Positions 1 to 8,973 are shown, numbered from the stretch's first letter. The stretch is DNA of 64,000 nt from Streptomyces spongiicola (GCF_003122365.1 NZ_CP029254.1:5892001-5956000); one strand, 5' to 3'. A program made the numbers and translations. The notes: generated from the sequence alone by a model not told the origin.

Positions 1-2
1 CG

Positions 3-896
3 ATGTCCGATCTGCCTCTCGCCCTCGCACTCACCGCGGGCATGCTCGCCGCGGTCAACCCCTGCGGCTTCGCCCTGCTCCCCGCCTATCTGTCCCTCCT
101 CGTCCTCGGCGACGACACCCCCAGCCGCACCGTCGCCGTCGGCCGTGCGCTGACCGCGACCGCCGCCATGACCGCCGGATTCGCGGCACTCTTCGGGATC
201 TTCGGTCTGGCCGTGCAGCCCGTAGCGGGCCAGGTGCAAGGGCACCTGCCCTGGTTCACCATCGTCTTCGGGCTTCTCATGGCGGGCGCAGGGGGGTGGC
301 TGCTCGCTGGCCGCCGGCTGCCCTCCCCGGCGCCGAAGGTCCGCCGGGCGCCCGGTCTCACCCGCTCCGTCCCGTCCATGGCGCTGTTCGGGATGGCGTA
401 CGCGGCAGCCTCCCTCGGCTGCACCATCGCCCCGTTCCTGGCGATCGTGGTGTCCGCCGTCCGCAGCGGGTCCACCGGCGAGGGAATCGCACTCTTCGTC
501 GCCTACGCCGCCGGCATGGGCCTGATCGTCGGAGCCGCCTCCCTCACCGTCGCCCTCACCCGCACCACCGCCGTGACGCGGCTGCGCCGTCTCGGTGCCG
601 CCGCCCCCCGCCTCGGCGGCGCGCTGCTCCTGCTCGTGGGCGCGTACGTGGCGTACTACGGCTGGTACGAGATCCGGGTGCAGGGGGACCCCGCCACCCG
701 GGATCCGGTCATCGACGCCGCGGGCGCCGTCCAGCGCACCATCGCCGACGGCCTGGACACCGTGGGACCCGCAGGGATCGCCGCCCTGTTCGCGGCCCTG
801 CTGGTCACGGCGGTGGCGCTGGTCCGACTGCGGCGGACCCGGCGCCCGCGGGCCCGGGAAGCCGTCGCCCCGCCCGCGGCCGACCGCTCCCGCTGA
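3..896 (+). CDS. CcdA/DsbD-type transmembrane thiol transport protein
   Basis: Integral membrane protein of the CcdA family, which passes electrons across the membrane to extracytoplasmic thiol-disulfide proteins, for example in cytochrome c maturation. Residues 1 to about 225 are mostly hydrophobic with around six membrane segments. The two redox cysteines of the family are visible: C21 in the NPCG motif of the first segment and C140 in SLGCTIAPF. The last 35 residues are Arg/Pro rich and probably cytoplasmic. The length (297 aa) is slightly above a minimal CcdA because of this tail. The ATG is two bases inside the window, so the ribosome binding site and any partner thioredoxin-like gene lie outside. 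Family call is firm; the exact client protein is unknown. Confidence 0.88.
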   Translation: MSDLPLALALTAGMLAAVNPCGFALLPAYLSLLVLGDDTPSRTVAVGRALTATAAMTAGFAALFGIFGLAVQPVAGQVQGHLPWFTIVFGLLMAGAGGWLLAGRRLPSPAPKVRRAPGLTRSVPSMALFGMAYAAASLGCTIAPFLAIVVSAVRSGSTGEGIALFVAYAAGMGLIVGAASLTVALTRTTAVTRLRRLGAAAPRLGGALLLLVGAYVAYYGWYEIRVQGDPATRDPVIDAAGAVQRTIADGLDTVGPAGIAALFAALLVTAVALVRLRRTRRPRAREAVAPPAADRSR

Positions 897-1367
897 GGCC
901 CGGCCGCGGCGGGGGCGGGCCCGGGGCGGACCGGTGACGAGACCGGTGCCGCCCCGGCCGCACTCCAACTCCACATGCTGCTGACGGACCGTGAGCCGGT
1001 ATGCGGTGCAGGGTGGCTCCGGGGCGGTCCGGGGCGGTCCGGGCTTGTCGCGCCCCGTCCCGCGTGCCGTCGCCTCGCGTCTCGCATGCCGTCGCATGCC
1101 GTCGCGTCCCGTTCCGCCCGGCCATTCCCGGCCATTCCCGGCCGGTGGGGTGCTGGGTGGGCCGGTGCGGGGCGGAATGGAACGCTACTGGTCCGTGGGG
1201 CGGTTGACCGGCGTGCGGCGGGGCGGGTTCGCCGGGGTGACGGCGCCGGGGGACCTATTCGAACAGTTCATGAACTGAAAACAACGGGCTGACTGAAACC
1301 CCTCCATCCTGCACGCTCCTGGGAGCAGACTGTCTCCGTGCATTCAACTTCTGAATTAGGAGTCTCG
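897..1367. other. Intergenic stretch, no gene supported
   Basis: GC-rich spacer with short degenerate repeats (GGGGCGGTCC, GTCGCATGCC, GGCCATTCCC each twice or more). Open frames here have no family resemblance and lack ribosome binding sites. The only distinctive site is the palindrome at 1264-1277, in the probable promoter region of the next gene. Confidence 0.6.
1264..1277. promoter_or_regulatory. 14-bp perfect palindrome upstream of the amylase-inhibitor gene
   Basis: CAGTTCATGAACTG is a perfect inverted repeat in a locally AT-richer patch about 90 bp before the start of the secreted inhibitor gene. Its position fits an operator or a promoter-adjacent site. No regulator can be named from the sequence. 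Confidence 0.35.
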
Positions 1368-1679
1368 ATGTGGCGGATATCTGCTTCAGTAGTCGGTGCA
1401 GCGGTCATGGCAGTGCTGACCACGGCCGGTGCGGCCGCGGCGGCACCGGCGGCCGGGGAAGGCGAGTCGGCTCCCGGGTGCGTCCAGTACGCGGCGACCT
1501 GGCGCTACACCCATGTCACCAACGCCTGTGACACCGCGTACCGGTTGACGGTGGAGTACACCGACGGCACCGCAGTGCCCTGTCGCGACGCACAGCCGGG
1601 TGCGACGGTCACCTTCCCCGGGTACGGACCCGGCGGCAACGGCGTCCTGCGGGTCCGGCTGTGCCAGCCACCCCGGTGA
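1368..1679 (+). CDS. Secreted tendamistat-type alpha-amylase inhibitor
   Basis: Small secreted protein (103 aa) of the proteinaceous alpha-amylase inhibitor family known from streptomycetes. The ATG at 1368 is chosen over the upstream in-frame GTG at 1338 because AGGAG lies just before it and it gives a clean signal peptide (MWRISASVV then a hydrophobic Ala-rich run to about residue 27). The mature part has four cysteines, C38, C54, C72 and C99, spaced 16, 18 and 27. Tendamistat (C11, C27, C45, C73) has 16, 18 and 28. The inhibitory WRY triad is at 45-47, seven residues after the first cysteine as in tendamistat. It should block mammalian-type alpha-amylases in the extracellular space; its ecological target is not known. 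Confidence 0.88.
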   Translation: MWRISASVVGAAVMAVLTTAGAAAAAPAAGEGESAPGCVQYAATWRYTHVTNACDTAYRLTVEYTDGTAVPCRDAQPGATVTFPGYGPGGNGVLRVRLCQPPR

Positions 1680-2665
1680 TCCACGCCCCGCGCGGGACTC
1701 GCGGCGGCTGACCGGCCGCCCCTCGCACCCGGCAGGCCGTTCCCCGGCGGCAGACCTGCCCGTCGGGGACCGGACCCCGGGAGGGCCGAGGGCGCCGACC
1801 GCTTTGACGAGCGGGTGCCCACCGGCGGCCTCACGGCGCGGGAGGCGGCCGCGGTGCGGGCGGCGGCCTCCGGGTCGCCGGTCTCCGTCGAAACGCGGTG
1901 GGTGCTGGGACCGGTGGTGGGACCGGTGGTGGAAGTGTCGGCGGGAGTGCCGGCGGGAGCGGGCGCCGCCCGGCCGGGTGGGAGAAGCCCGCGGCCGGCG
2001 CCCTGACGGACGGGCGGCATACCGGGCGCCCGCTGACGGCCGGCCGGATTCCGGGAGCGGTCGCAGGGACGGGAGCGACAGTACGGTCCGGATCGCCCCG
2101 ACGGCCGGACCGGCGCGGATCGCCCCGACGGCCGGACCGGCGCGGATCGCCCCGACGGCCGGAGCCGCGCGGATCGCCCCGACGGCCGGACCGGTCCCGA
2201 TCGGCGTGCGACGGGAGCCCGGGACCGGGGCGCGGCGTGCGACGGGAGCCCGGACCCGGCACGTCGCGGGCTCGCGTTGCGCGCCTCCCCCAGGGGCGGC
2301 AACATGGTCGGACGGCCCACGGCCAGGGCCCCGCCGGTGAACCGGCGGTGACCGCCGGAAACCCCCGGCGTGCAGGCGATGCGGCGATTCCTCCAGATCA
2401 GCCGGACATCCCCGGACCGGCTGAGCGGGCGCCTCTGGCGCCATGGAAGTCCGAGCGACTCCACCACGAGACCGATCAGCGTTCTTGCACGAGACGGATC
2501 TGCCACTCGGGTACACCGGCGGCGTCGCGGAGGCGGCCGACGCGGACCGTGGTGCGGCACGTCGCGCCCGGCGCCGTCCGGTACGGCGGCCATGTCGGAC
2601 CGGCACTGCACCGAACGACGACGTGTCCGTTCACTCATCGCTCCGGACGAAGCTGGGAGTGAGCC
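1680..2665. other. Intergenic stretch of about 1 kb, no gene supported
   Basis: Both strands are open in several frames only because GC is extreme. None of the translations looks like a protein family. The region holds a 27-bp tandem array (2091-2198) and a short GGACCGGTGGT repeat near 1908-1930. The last 100 bp become less GC-rich and end in GGGAGTGA before the next start, so the promoter of the next gene is probably there. Confidence 0.55.
2091..2198. repeat. 27-bp tandem repeat, four copies
   Basis: Four consecutive 27-bp units starting GATCGCCCCGACGGCCGGA, at 2091, 2118, 2145 and 2172. Copies 1 and 2 are identical, copy 3 differs at two or three bases, and copy 4 diverges in its last bases. 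The array is intergenic. The unit length is a multiple of three, but no convincing protein reads through it. Confidence 0.85.
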
Positions 2666-3415
2666 ATGACCACTGGGACCGCGTTGCACTGGATCGACGG
2701 CACCTGGGTCGGCGGACCGGGAGGCCGGGACGGAGCCGCAGCCCGTCCGGCGCCGGGGGAGCAGGGGGCGGACGGGCGCGAGATGGCGGCACGGGCGCTC
2801 GCGGCGGCCCGGCGGGCCTTCGGCGAGACCCGCTGGAAGGACGACCGGCACCTGCGCGCCAGGACCCTGCACGAGATGGCCGACCTGTTCGCCACCCGCC
2901 GCGGGCAGCTCGCCGACGCACTGGCCCAGGTGGACGGCAACAGGCGGCGCGCGCGCTTCGAGGCGGAGACGGTGCCGTCGCGGCTGCGGTACTTCGCCTC
3001 GCTCGTACGCACCGAGCACGGCCGCGCCCTCGAAGCCGCCCCGGGGCAGGGCTCCCTCGTCCTGCGGCGCCCCCGCGGGGTGGTGGGAATCGTCGTGCCG
3101 CGCCGGTCCCCGGTCGTCCTGCTCGTCTGCTCCCTGGCCCCGGCCCTGGCGGCCGGCACGACGAGCGTGGTGCGGATGCCGGGGCAGACGGCCCGCGTCA
3201 ACGCCCTGGTCTTCGGGATCTTCTCGGAGACCGAGTCGCTGCCGCGCGGCGTCGTGAACGGCTTCACGGAGGACGACGGGGCGGGCGCGCGGTATCTGGT
3301 CGCCGCCGCCGATGTGCCGTGCGCCCCCGACGGGGCCGCCCGGGAAGCGTCGGCGATGGACGACTTCGTCGAGTGCGAGCGGGTGACGATCACCCCGGGG
3401 ACCATCCAGCGATAG
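2666..3415 (+). CDS. Internally deleted aldehyde dehydrogenase family protein (probably inactive)
   Basis: 249-aa protein that aligns by eye to the first part of aldehyde dehydrogenases (full length about 480 aa): N-terminal WIDGTWVGG, the helix with ARRAFGETRW, then RPRGVVGIVVPRRSP and LAPALAAGTTSVVRMPG, ending at RGVVNGFT. It then jumps to a tail, SAMDDFVECERVTI, that resembles the extreme C-terminus of the family. The whole catalytic domain with the active-site Glu and Cys is missing. The Asn of the usual PWNFP and the Lys of VLKPAE are also changed (PRRSP, VVRMPG). ATG 2666 has GGGAG before it. The frame is intact and well formed, so it may be kept as a pseudoenzyme rather than decaying. 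Confidence 0.65.
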   Translation: MTTGTALHWIDGTWVGGPGGRDGAAARPAPGEQGADGREMAARALAAARRAFGETRWKDDRHLRARTLHEMADLFATRRGQLADALAQVDGNRRRARFEAETVPSRLRYFASLVRTEHGRALEAAPGQGSLVLRRPRGVVGIVVPRRSPVVLLVCSLAPALAAGTTSVVRMPGQTARVNALVFGIFSETESLPRGVVNGFTEDDGAGARYLVAAADVPCAPDGAAREASAMDDFVECERVTITPGTIQR

Positions 3416-3785
3416 CGCCCCCTCATGGCCCGCCGGTCGCCGGTCGCCAGCCGCCAGCCGCCAGCCGCCGGTCGCCGGCCTCCGGTCGCCGCGCCCGCCG
3501 CCGGTGCCGCTCGGTCCACCCGAAGCGCTCCGCGCCCGGGCGCGGACAGGCGGCCGGCTTCCGGGAGCTGAAGGGCCGTTCGCCGCGGCGGGCCTACGGG
3601 GACGTCGTCGCGCAGCCGCAGCCGCAGCCGCAGCCGCAGTTCGGCGGATCGGGGGGATCGGCGGATCGGCGTGATCGACGGGATCGGCGGCCGGCCCCGG
3701 ACCGCTCGCGGTCGTCGGCAGCCTCACTCCCGCACGCGTGCGATGAGCAGCCCTGACGGACTTGTCCTCGGCTGCCCCGGCCGGC
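3416..3785. other. Intergenic repeats between convergent genes
   Basis: No gene. It contains a heptamer array (3432-3487), a CGCAGC hexamer run (3611-3639), short GGATCGGC-type repeats (3646-3690) and a duplicated copy of the downstream phosphatase's 3' end (3723-3750). It lies between the convergent aldehyde dehydrogenase-like and phosphatase genes. Confidence 0.6.
3432..3487. repeat. 7-bp tandem array
   Basis: Eight heptamers of the form GCCGGTC or GCCAGCC follow each other directly, starting 17 bp after the stop codon of the aldehyde dehydrogenase-like gene. A second heptamer array of different sequence follows ridA at 24991. Confidence 0.75.
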
Positions 3786-3810
3786 TCACTCCCGCACGCG
3801 TGCGATGAGC
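3723..3810. repeat. 28-bp direct repeat copying the 3' end of the phosphatase gene
   Basis: CTCACTCCCGCACGCGTGCG and the following 8 bases (ATGAGCAG) occur at 3723-3750 and again at 3783-3810, 60 bp apart. The second copy is the last eight codons and stop of the minus-strand phosphatase (ending LIARVRE). The first is a stranded duplicate just beyond the stop codon. Confidence 0.85.
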
Positions 3811-5861
3811 AGTGCCACGTCGTCCTCCACCGTCCCCCGCCGCAGGGCGCGCAGCAGCCGGTCGCAGGTCTCCTCCAGCCCCGCGGCCGGCCCCGCCATC
3901 AGGGTGAGCAGCACATGCAGCCGGGCGTCGATGTCCTCGTCGCGGGTCTCCACCAGGCCGTCGGTGTAGAGGACGAGCGTGTCCCCGGGGCGCAGGGCGA
4001 AGCAGACCGAGCGGAACTCCACTCCGCCGACGCCCAGCGGCACCCCGGTCGGCAGGTCGAGCAGCACCGGCGCCTCACCGGGCCGCAGCAGCACCGGCGG
4101 CAGATGCCCGGCCGTGGAGACGCACAGCCGGCCCCGGTGCGGGTCGTACAGCGCGTACAGGCACGTCGCGATGTACGGCTCCAGCCCGGCGGTGATCGAG
4201 TCCAGGTGCCGCAGCACCTCCTCGGGCCCCAGACCCAGCGAGGCGAGGGTCTGGGTCGCGGTGCGCAGCCGCCCCATCGCCGTCGCCGCGTTGATCCCGC
4301 TGCCCATCACATCCCCCACCACCAGCGCGGTCTTGCCGTCGCCGAGGGGGAGGATGTCGAACCAGTCGCCGCCGACCTCGCTGACCGCCCCCGCGGGCTG
4401 GTACCGGGAGGCCACCTCCAGCCCCACCAGGTTGGGCGGGTGCCGCGGCAGCAGACTGCGCTGGAGGGCCAGCGCCGCGTCGCGCTGCTGCTGGTACCAG
4501 CGGGCGTTGTCGATGCACACCGCCGCCCGGCTCGCCAGCTCCCCGGCCAGCAGCACGTCGTCGGCGTCGAACGGCACCGGGTTGCGGAACCGCTTGAGGT
4601 CGAGCGCACCCAGCACCACCCCGCGGGCGATCAGCGGCACCGCCAGGTACGAGTGCACCCCCGCCGCCGCCAGCAGCACCGACGCGGCCGCGTCCCGCGC
4701 GATCCGCGGCAGGTCCCCGCCGGCCACACGCGGCACCACGATCGGCTCACCCGTCCGCACGCACCGGGTGACCAGCCGGTCGGCGTCGTAGCAGGTGAGT
4801 TCGCCCGGCGGGTCGGCCGCCTGCACCGCGACGGTCGGGTGCGCCGCCGACACGGCGAGCGCGCGGAACACCGCCGTGCCGTCGGCCGGCACCGACTCGC
4901 GCCGCCCCTCGACCGCCGAGTCGAGCACGTCCACGGCGGCGATGTCGGCGAGTTCCGGCACGGCCACGTCGGCCAGTTCCCGGGCGGTCTCCCACAGATC
5001 CAGGGTGGTGCCGATCCGCATCGACGCGTCGGCGACCAGGGCGAGCCGGTGCCGGGCCCGTTCCGCCTCCCTGGCGGCATGGTGCCGGTCCGTCACGTCC
5101 ACCACGGACAGCGCGACGCCGAGGATCCGGCCGCGGGCGTCCTCCAGCCGGTAGAGGGACACCGACCAGGCGTGCTCGGTGTCCTGGTCGGACGGTGTGC
5201 GCCCCAGCACCTGGCGGTCCACCATGGGCGTGCCGGTCTCCAGCACCCGGCGCATGGCCGCCTCGAGCCGGACGGCGTCCAGGAACGGCAGGGTCTCGCT
5301 CACCCGGCGGCGCACATGCTGCTCCGCCGGAAGCCCGCTGACTGCCGCCAGCGCCGGGTTGACCGTCACACAGCGCAGATCGGGGTCGAGCACGGCGAGG
5401 CCGATCGGCGACTGGTCCACCAGCCGTACCGACAGCGCCAGGTCGCGCTCCACCTGGCGCAGGGCCTCCTGACTGGTGGACAGCCCCAGGGCGTAGAAGC
5501 CGCCGTGCCGGTCCTGGAGCCGCATGTTGCGGAACTCCAGCAGCCGGACCGCGCCGTCCTTGTGCCTGACGGGGAACACCCCGGCCCAGTTCTCGCCGCT
5601 CTCCATCACGCTGGAGAAGAGGTCGAAGACGGTCCCGAAGTGCTCCTCCTCGACCAGCAGCCGCAGCGCGTACTGCCCGAGCGCCTCCTGAGCGGTGTAG
5701 CCCAGCAGCTCCTCGGCCTGACGGCCCCACAGGGCGATCCGCCCCTCCGCGTCCAGTACCACCGGCGCCAGTCCGAGGACGTCGAGCAGCCCGCCGGGCG
5801 GTGCGGGGCCGGCCTCCACGCTCGGTACCGGGTCACCGGGGAACGCTTCGGTGCCACCCAT
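3786..5861 (-). CDS. PAS/GAF-regulated SpoIIE-type PP2C serine phosphatase
   Basis: Soluble sensor phosphatase of 691 aa. Order: a PAS domain (about residues 20-130), a second PAS (about 145-265, including DQSPIGLAVLDPDL), a GAF domain (about 285-430) and a C-terminal SpoIIE/PP2C domain (about 465-690). The phosphatase shows the metal-binding signatures GGDWFDILPLGDG, VVGDVMGSG and LVLYTDGLVE, and ends with DDVALLIARV. Such proteins dephosphorylate anti-anti-sigma factors and so release stress or developmental sigma factors. The start is at a CAT at 5861. The gene lies next to a longer relative on the same strand with a 129-bp gap. No HATPase domain is attached here, unlike the neighbour. Confidence 0.9.
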   Translation of the reverse strand: MGGTEAFPGDPVPSVEAGPAPPGGLLDVLGLAPVVLDAEGRIALWGRQAEELLGYTAQEALGQYALRLLVEEEHFGTVFDLFSSVMESGENWAGVFPVRHKDGAVRLLEFRNMRLQDRHGGFYALGLSTSQEALRQVERDLALSVRLVDQSPIGLAVLDPDLRCVTVNPALAAVSGLPAEQHVRRRVSETLPFLDAVRLEAAMRRVLETGTPMVDRQVLGRTPSDQDTEHAWSVSLYRLEDARGRILGVALSVVDVTDRHHAAREAERARHRLALVADASMRIGTTLDLWETARELADVAVPELADIAAVDVLDSAVEGRRESVPADGTAVFRALAVSAAHPTVAVQAADPPGELTCYDADRLVTRCVRTGEPIVVPRVAGGDLPRIARDAAASVLLAAAGVHSYLAVPLIARGVVLGALDLKRFRNPVPFDADDVLLAGELASRAAVCIDNARWYQQQRDAALALQRSLLPRHPPNLVGLEVASRYQPAGAVSEVGGDWFDILPLGDGKTALVVGDVMGSGINAATAMGRLRTATQTLASLGLGPEEVLRHLDSITAGLEPYIATCLYALYDPHRGRLCVSTAGHLPPVLLRPGEAPVLLDLPTGVPLGVGGVEFRSVCFALRPGDTLVLYTDGLVETRDEDIDARLHVLLTLMAGPAAGLEETCDRLLRALRRGTVEDDVALLIARVRE

Positions 5862-5990
5862 CCGCAGCCGCTCCTCCCGCCACCGTCACAGGGCTTTTGC
5901 GCAGGTCATGACCGCCCCGCCGGAAACCTGGGCGCTTGCGCTCTCCATCGTCCCCCCGCGTCCGGATCCGTGCAGCCCCGGACCCACCGG

Positions 5991-8465
5991 TCAGCCCGGC
6001 AGCTCCTGCTCGGTCCAGACGGTCTTGCCCTCACGCGCGTGGCGGGTCCCCCACCTCGACGTCAGTTGGGCCACGAGCAGCAGCCCGCGGCCGCCCTCGT
6101 CGGTGCTGCGGGCCCGCCGCAGATGCGGCGAGGTGCTGCTGGGGTCGGAGACCTCGCAGATCAGCCGGTGCAGACGGATCAGCCGCAGGGTCACCGGGCC
6201 GCCCGCGTAGCGGTAGGCGTTGGTGACGAGCTCGCTCACCACCAGCTCCGTCGTGAAGGCCATCTCCTCCAGACCCCACTCGGTCAGCTTCCCGGCGGTC
6301 AGCGCCCTGGCCCGGGCCGGGGCGGTCGGCTCGGCGGGCAGCACCCAGGTCGCGACCTGCTCGGGCGCCAGGGTGCGGGTCCTGGCCAGCAGCAGCGCCA
6401 CGTCGTCGGCGGGCCGCGCGGGCAGCAGCGTGTCCACCACCGACCGGGCCATGTCCTCCAGCGGCCGGACCGGGCCGCCGAGGGCCTCCGACAGCCGGTC
6501 GAGACCGGCCTCGATGTCGTGCGCGTCGCCCTCGACCAGCCCGTTGGTGTAGAGGGCGAGCACGCTGTTCTCCGGCAGCTCCAGCTCCTCGGACTCGAAC
6601 GGCAGCCCACCGAGGCCCAGCGGGGGCCCGGCCGGCAGGTCGGGCAGGCTCACCCGGCCCTCCGGCGTGACGAGCGCGGGCGGCGGGTGGCCCGCGCGGG
6701 CCACGGAGCAGATCCGCGACACCGGGTCGTACACGGCGTACAGGCAGGTGGCGCCCACCACCTGCTCGCCGGGACCGTCGTCGTCGCCCTGCTCCTGCTC
6801 ACCGGCCAGCCGCGTCACCAGGTCGTCCAGGTGGGACAGCACCTCGTCAGGTTCCAGGTCCAGATCGGCCAGGGTGTGCACCGCCGTCCGCAGCCTTCCC
6901 ATCGTCGCCGCGGCGTTGATGCCGTGTCCGACGACGTCGCCGACGACCAGCGCCACCCGGGCCCCGGAGAGCGGGATCACGTCGAACCAGTCGCCCCCGA
7001 CCCCCGCGGAGCCGCCCGCCGGCAGATACCGGTGCGCCACCCGCACCGCCGGCTGCGAGGGCACCTCGCGCGGCAGCAGACGGCGCTGCAGAGCGAGCGC
7101 CGTCCGGTGCTCCTGGGTGTACCGGCGGGCGTTGTCGATGGCGACCCCGGCCCGGGCCGCGAACTCGTTCGCCAACGTCAGGTCGTCCTCTTCGAACGGC
7201 TCCGGGACGGCGTACCGCCACAGGCACACGAGTCCCAGCACCAGGCCCCGGGCGGTCAGCGGTACGACCATCAGCGAATGGACGCCCAGCGCTCGCGCCC
7301 GCCCGGCCCGCTCGGGGTCCAGACCCAGCTCCGCGCCGTCCCCGTCCAGGCGGGCCACCAGCACCGGGCGCCTGGTCACCAGGGCCCGGGCCTGCGGTGA
7401 GTCCGCGGGGAAGGACCTGAGCGTTCCCACCGGGTACATCACCCGCTCCGGAAACGGCGCGACCGACTTGAACGCGGCCCGCCGCAGGGGGTCGCCGCGC
7501 TCCGGGAGCAGCGCCTCGCCGAGCCCGACCGCCGGCAGGAGGTCGACCGTCACACAGTCGGCGATACCGGGCACGGCGACGTCCACCAGCTCCTGCGCCG
7601 TGGCCTCCACGTCCAGCGTGGTGCCGATGCGCTCGCTCGCCTCGTTCAGCATCGCCAGCCGGCGGCGTGCCCGGTGCCGGTCGGTGACGTCCTCCACCAG
7701 CTGGGTCACCCCGAGCGTGCGGCCGGCCGAGTCCTCCATACGGAACGCCGACACCGCGACGTAGCGCTCGGCACCGGGATCGGCGAGCAGCCGGCACGAC
7801 TGCTCCGTGAAGATCATCGGCCTCCCGGTCTCCAGGACCTCGCTGAGCCGGGACTCGATCGTCTCGGCGTCCGCGGCCACCAGGAAGTCACCGATGCGCC
7901 GTCCCCGGGCCTGGTCGGAGGTGATGCCGCCGATGTGCGCTATCGGCCGGTTGACCCGCAGGATCGCCAGCTCCGGGTCGTGCACCGACAGGCCGATGGG
8001 GGAGCGGCGGAACAGCCCCTCCATGACCGACCGGTCGATCTCCCACCGGGCGACCTCCTCCGCCGGCGCGCCCAGCAGCAGCCACTCGTCCGTCTGGTCC
8101 GCCTGGTCCGCCCGGTCCGTTCGGCCCGCCCGTGCCACCCGTGCCACCCGTGCCACCCGTGCGGCCCGGACACCGAAACGGGACCTTCGGCCCTCCCGGT
8201 CGAGGACCGGCAGCACCCCGAACCAGCTTCCGTCCCGCACACAGCCCGCCGCGGCCTCCCGTACGAGGTCGCGGTCGCGGACGGCGACGAGGAAGTCCTC
8301 CGCGCAGCGGCCGAGGGCCTGCTCGTCGGTGAATCCCAGGAGTTCGCGCGCACGCTCGCTCCAGCCGACCACCGATCCCCGCCCGTCCAGTACGACGGAG
8401 AGGGCCCGCCCCAGCGAGAACGGGTCCTCCGGGCTCTCACCGATCAGGGTCACGGATCCGGTCAT
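5991..8465 (-). CDS. SpoIIE-type phosphatase with fused RsbW-like kinase domain
   Basis: 824-aa multidomain signalling protein: PAS (about 10-125), PAS (about 150-275), GAF (about 290-440), SpoIIE/PP2C phosphatase (about 450-660, with GGDWFDVIPLSGARV, VVGDVVGHG and LALYTNGLVEG), then a C-terminal HATPase_c domain (about 690-824). The N-box reads ELVVSELVTNAYRYA and the glycine box DEGGRGLLLV. It therefore carries both an anti-anti-sigma phosphatase and an anti-sigma/kinase module, the two opposing activities of a partner-switching circuit. A short ARVARVAR repeat (about residues 107-118, bases 8120-8165) sits between strands of the first PAS, matching a DNA repeat. Start 8465 was taken; an in-frame ATG at 8474 is possible. 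It has the same domain order as the downstream gene and is probably an old duplication. Confidence 0.88.
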   Translation of the reverse strand: MTGSVTLIGESPEDPFSLGRALSVVLDGRGSVVGWSERARELLGFTDEQALGRCAEDFLVAVRDRDLVREAAAGCVRDGSWFGVLPVLDREGRRSRFGVRAARVARVARVARAGRTDRADQADQTDEWLLLGAPAEEVARWEIDRSVMEGLFRRSPIGLSVHDPELAILRVNRPIAHIGGITSDQARGRRIGDFLVAADAETIESRLSEVLETGRPMIFTEQSCRLLADPGAERYVAVSAFRMEDSAGRTLGVTQLVEDVTDRHRARRRLAMLNEASERIGTTLDVEATAQELVDVAVPGIADCVTVDLLPAVGLGEALLPERGDPLRRAAFKSVAPFPERVMYPVGTLRSFPADSPQARALVTRRPVLVARLDGDGAELGLDPERAGRARALGVHSLMVVPLTARGLVLGLVCLWRYAVPEPFEEDDLTLANEFAARAGVAIDNARRYTQEHRTALALQRRLLPREVPSQPAVRVAHRYLPAGGSAGVGGDWFDVIPLSGARVALVVGDVVGHGINAAATMGRLRTAVHTLADLDLEPDEVLSHLDDLVTRLAGEQEQGDDDGPGEQVVGATCLYAVYDPVSRICSVARAGHPPPALVTPEGRVSLPDLPAGPPLGLGGLPFESEELELPENSVLALYTNGLVEGDAHDIEAGLDRLSEALGGPVRPLEDMARSVVDTLLPARPADDVALLLARTRTLAPEQVATWVLPAEPTAPARARALTAGKLTEWGLEEMAFTTELVVSELVTNAYRYAGGPVTLRLIRLHRLICEVSDPSSTSPHLRRARSTDEGGRGLLLVAQLTSRWGTRHAREGKTVWTEQELPG

Positions 8466-8973
8466 CACTCCCATGCTCCACCGGCTCCGATGGTTGCGCA
8501 CGCCCCGTGGCCCGTCCGGCACCGCCTCACCGGGCGGTTCCCGGTACGGCACCCGCGGGCACGCCGCGGCGGACCGGCGCGGGCGCGACGCGGGCGGGGC
8601 CTCGGCGAGGTGCTCCCGCATGCGGCCTCGACCGCAGCGGCGCACCCCGGAGCCCTGGCGGCCGCCCGCCCGTGCAGTGTGCTCCCCGGCAGCCACCGCT
8701 GCCAACGGGTGTGCACGCACTCGTCCTCCACCGGGGGTGGGCGCGAGGCATTCGTCCTCTCCGGGACGTGTCGGGGCGCACTCGTCCTCCCCGGTGTCCC
8801 GGGCCGGGTCGCCTCCCCGGGCCGTCGCCCTCCCGGGCGGTGCGTCGCTTCTCGGTCCGTGTCGCTTCCCCGGGCGGTGCGTCGCTTCTCGGTCCGTGTC
8901 GCTTCCCCGGGCGTGGTGCGACTCGCCCGTGTCGCTGTTGGGCCGAACGGGTGAGGGGCGCGAAGATGGTCGC
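8466..8973. other. Divergent intergenic region with 37-bp tandem repeat
   Basis: Spacer between the divergent phosphatase and SepF-like genes. It holds CACTCGTCCTCC-type imperfect repeats around 8720-8800 and two exact tandem copies of a 37-bp unit at 8834-8870 and 8871-8907, with a third partial copy. No convincing open frame. It must contain the promoters of both flanking genes, but no sigma-factor consensus is obvious. Confidence 0.6.
8834..8907. repeat. 37-bp tandem repeat, two exact copies
   Basis: The unit begins CGGGCGGTGCGTCGCTTCTC and is repeated exactly at 8834 and 8871, 67 bp before the SepF-like start. Confidence 0.85.

Noticed and set aside
2091..2198. Tandem array considered as a CRISPR
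   Set aside because: Units are directly adjacent with no unique spacers and no cas genes are in the window. The same holds for the other arrays.
3762..7400. Very long plus-strand open frame (about 1,200 codons) opposite the phosphatases
   Set aside because: It is antisense to two genes with clear domains, and its translation is His/Arg/Gln/Pro-rich with no family resemblance. This is typical of the mirror frame in high-GC DNA.
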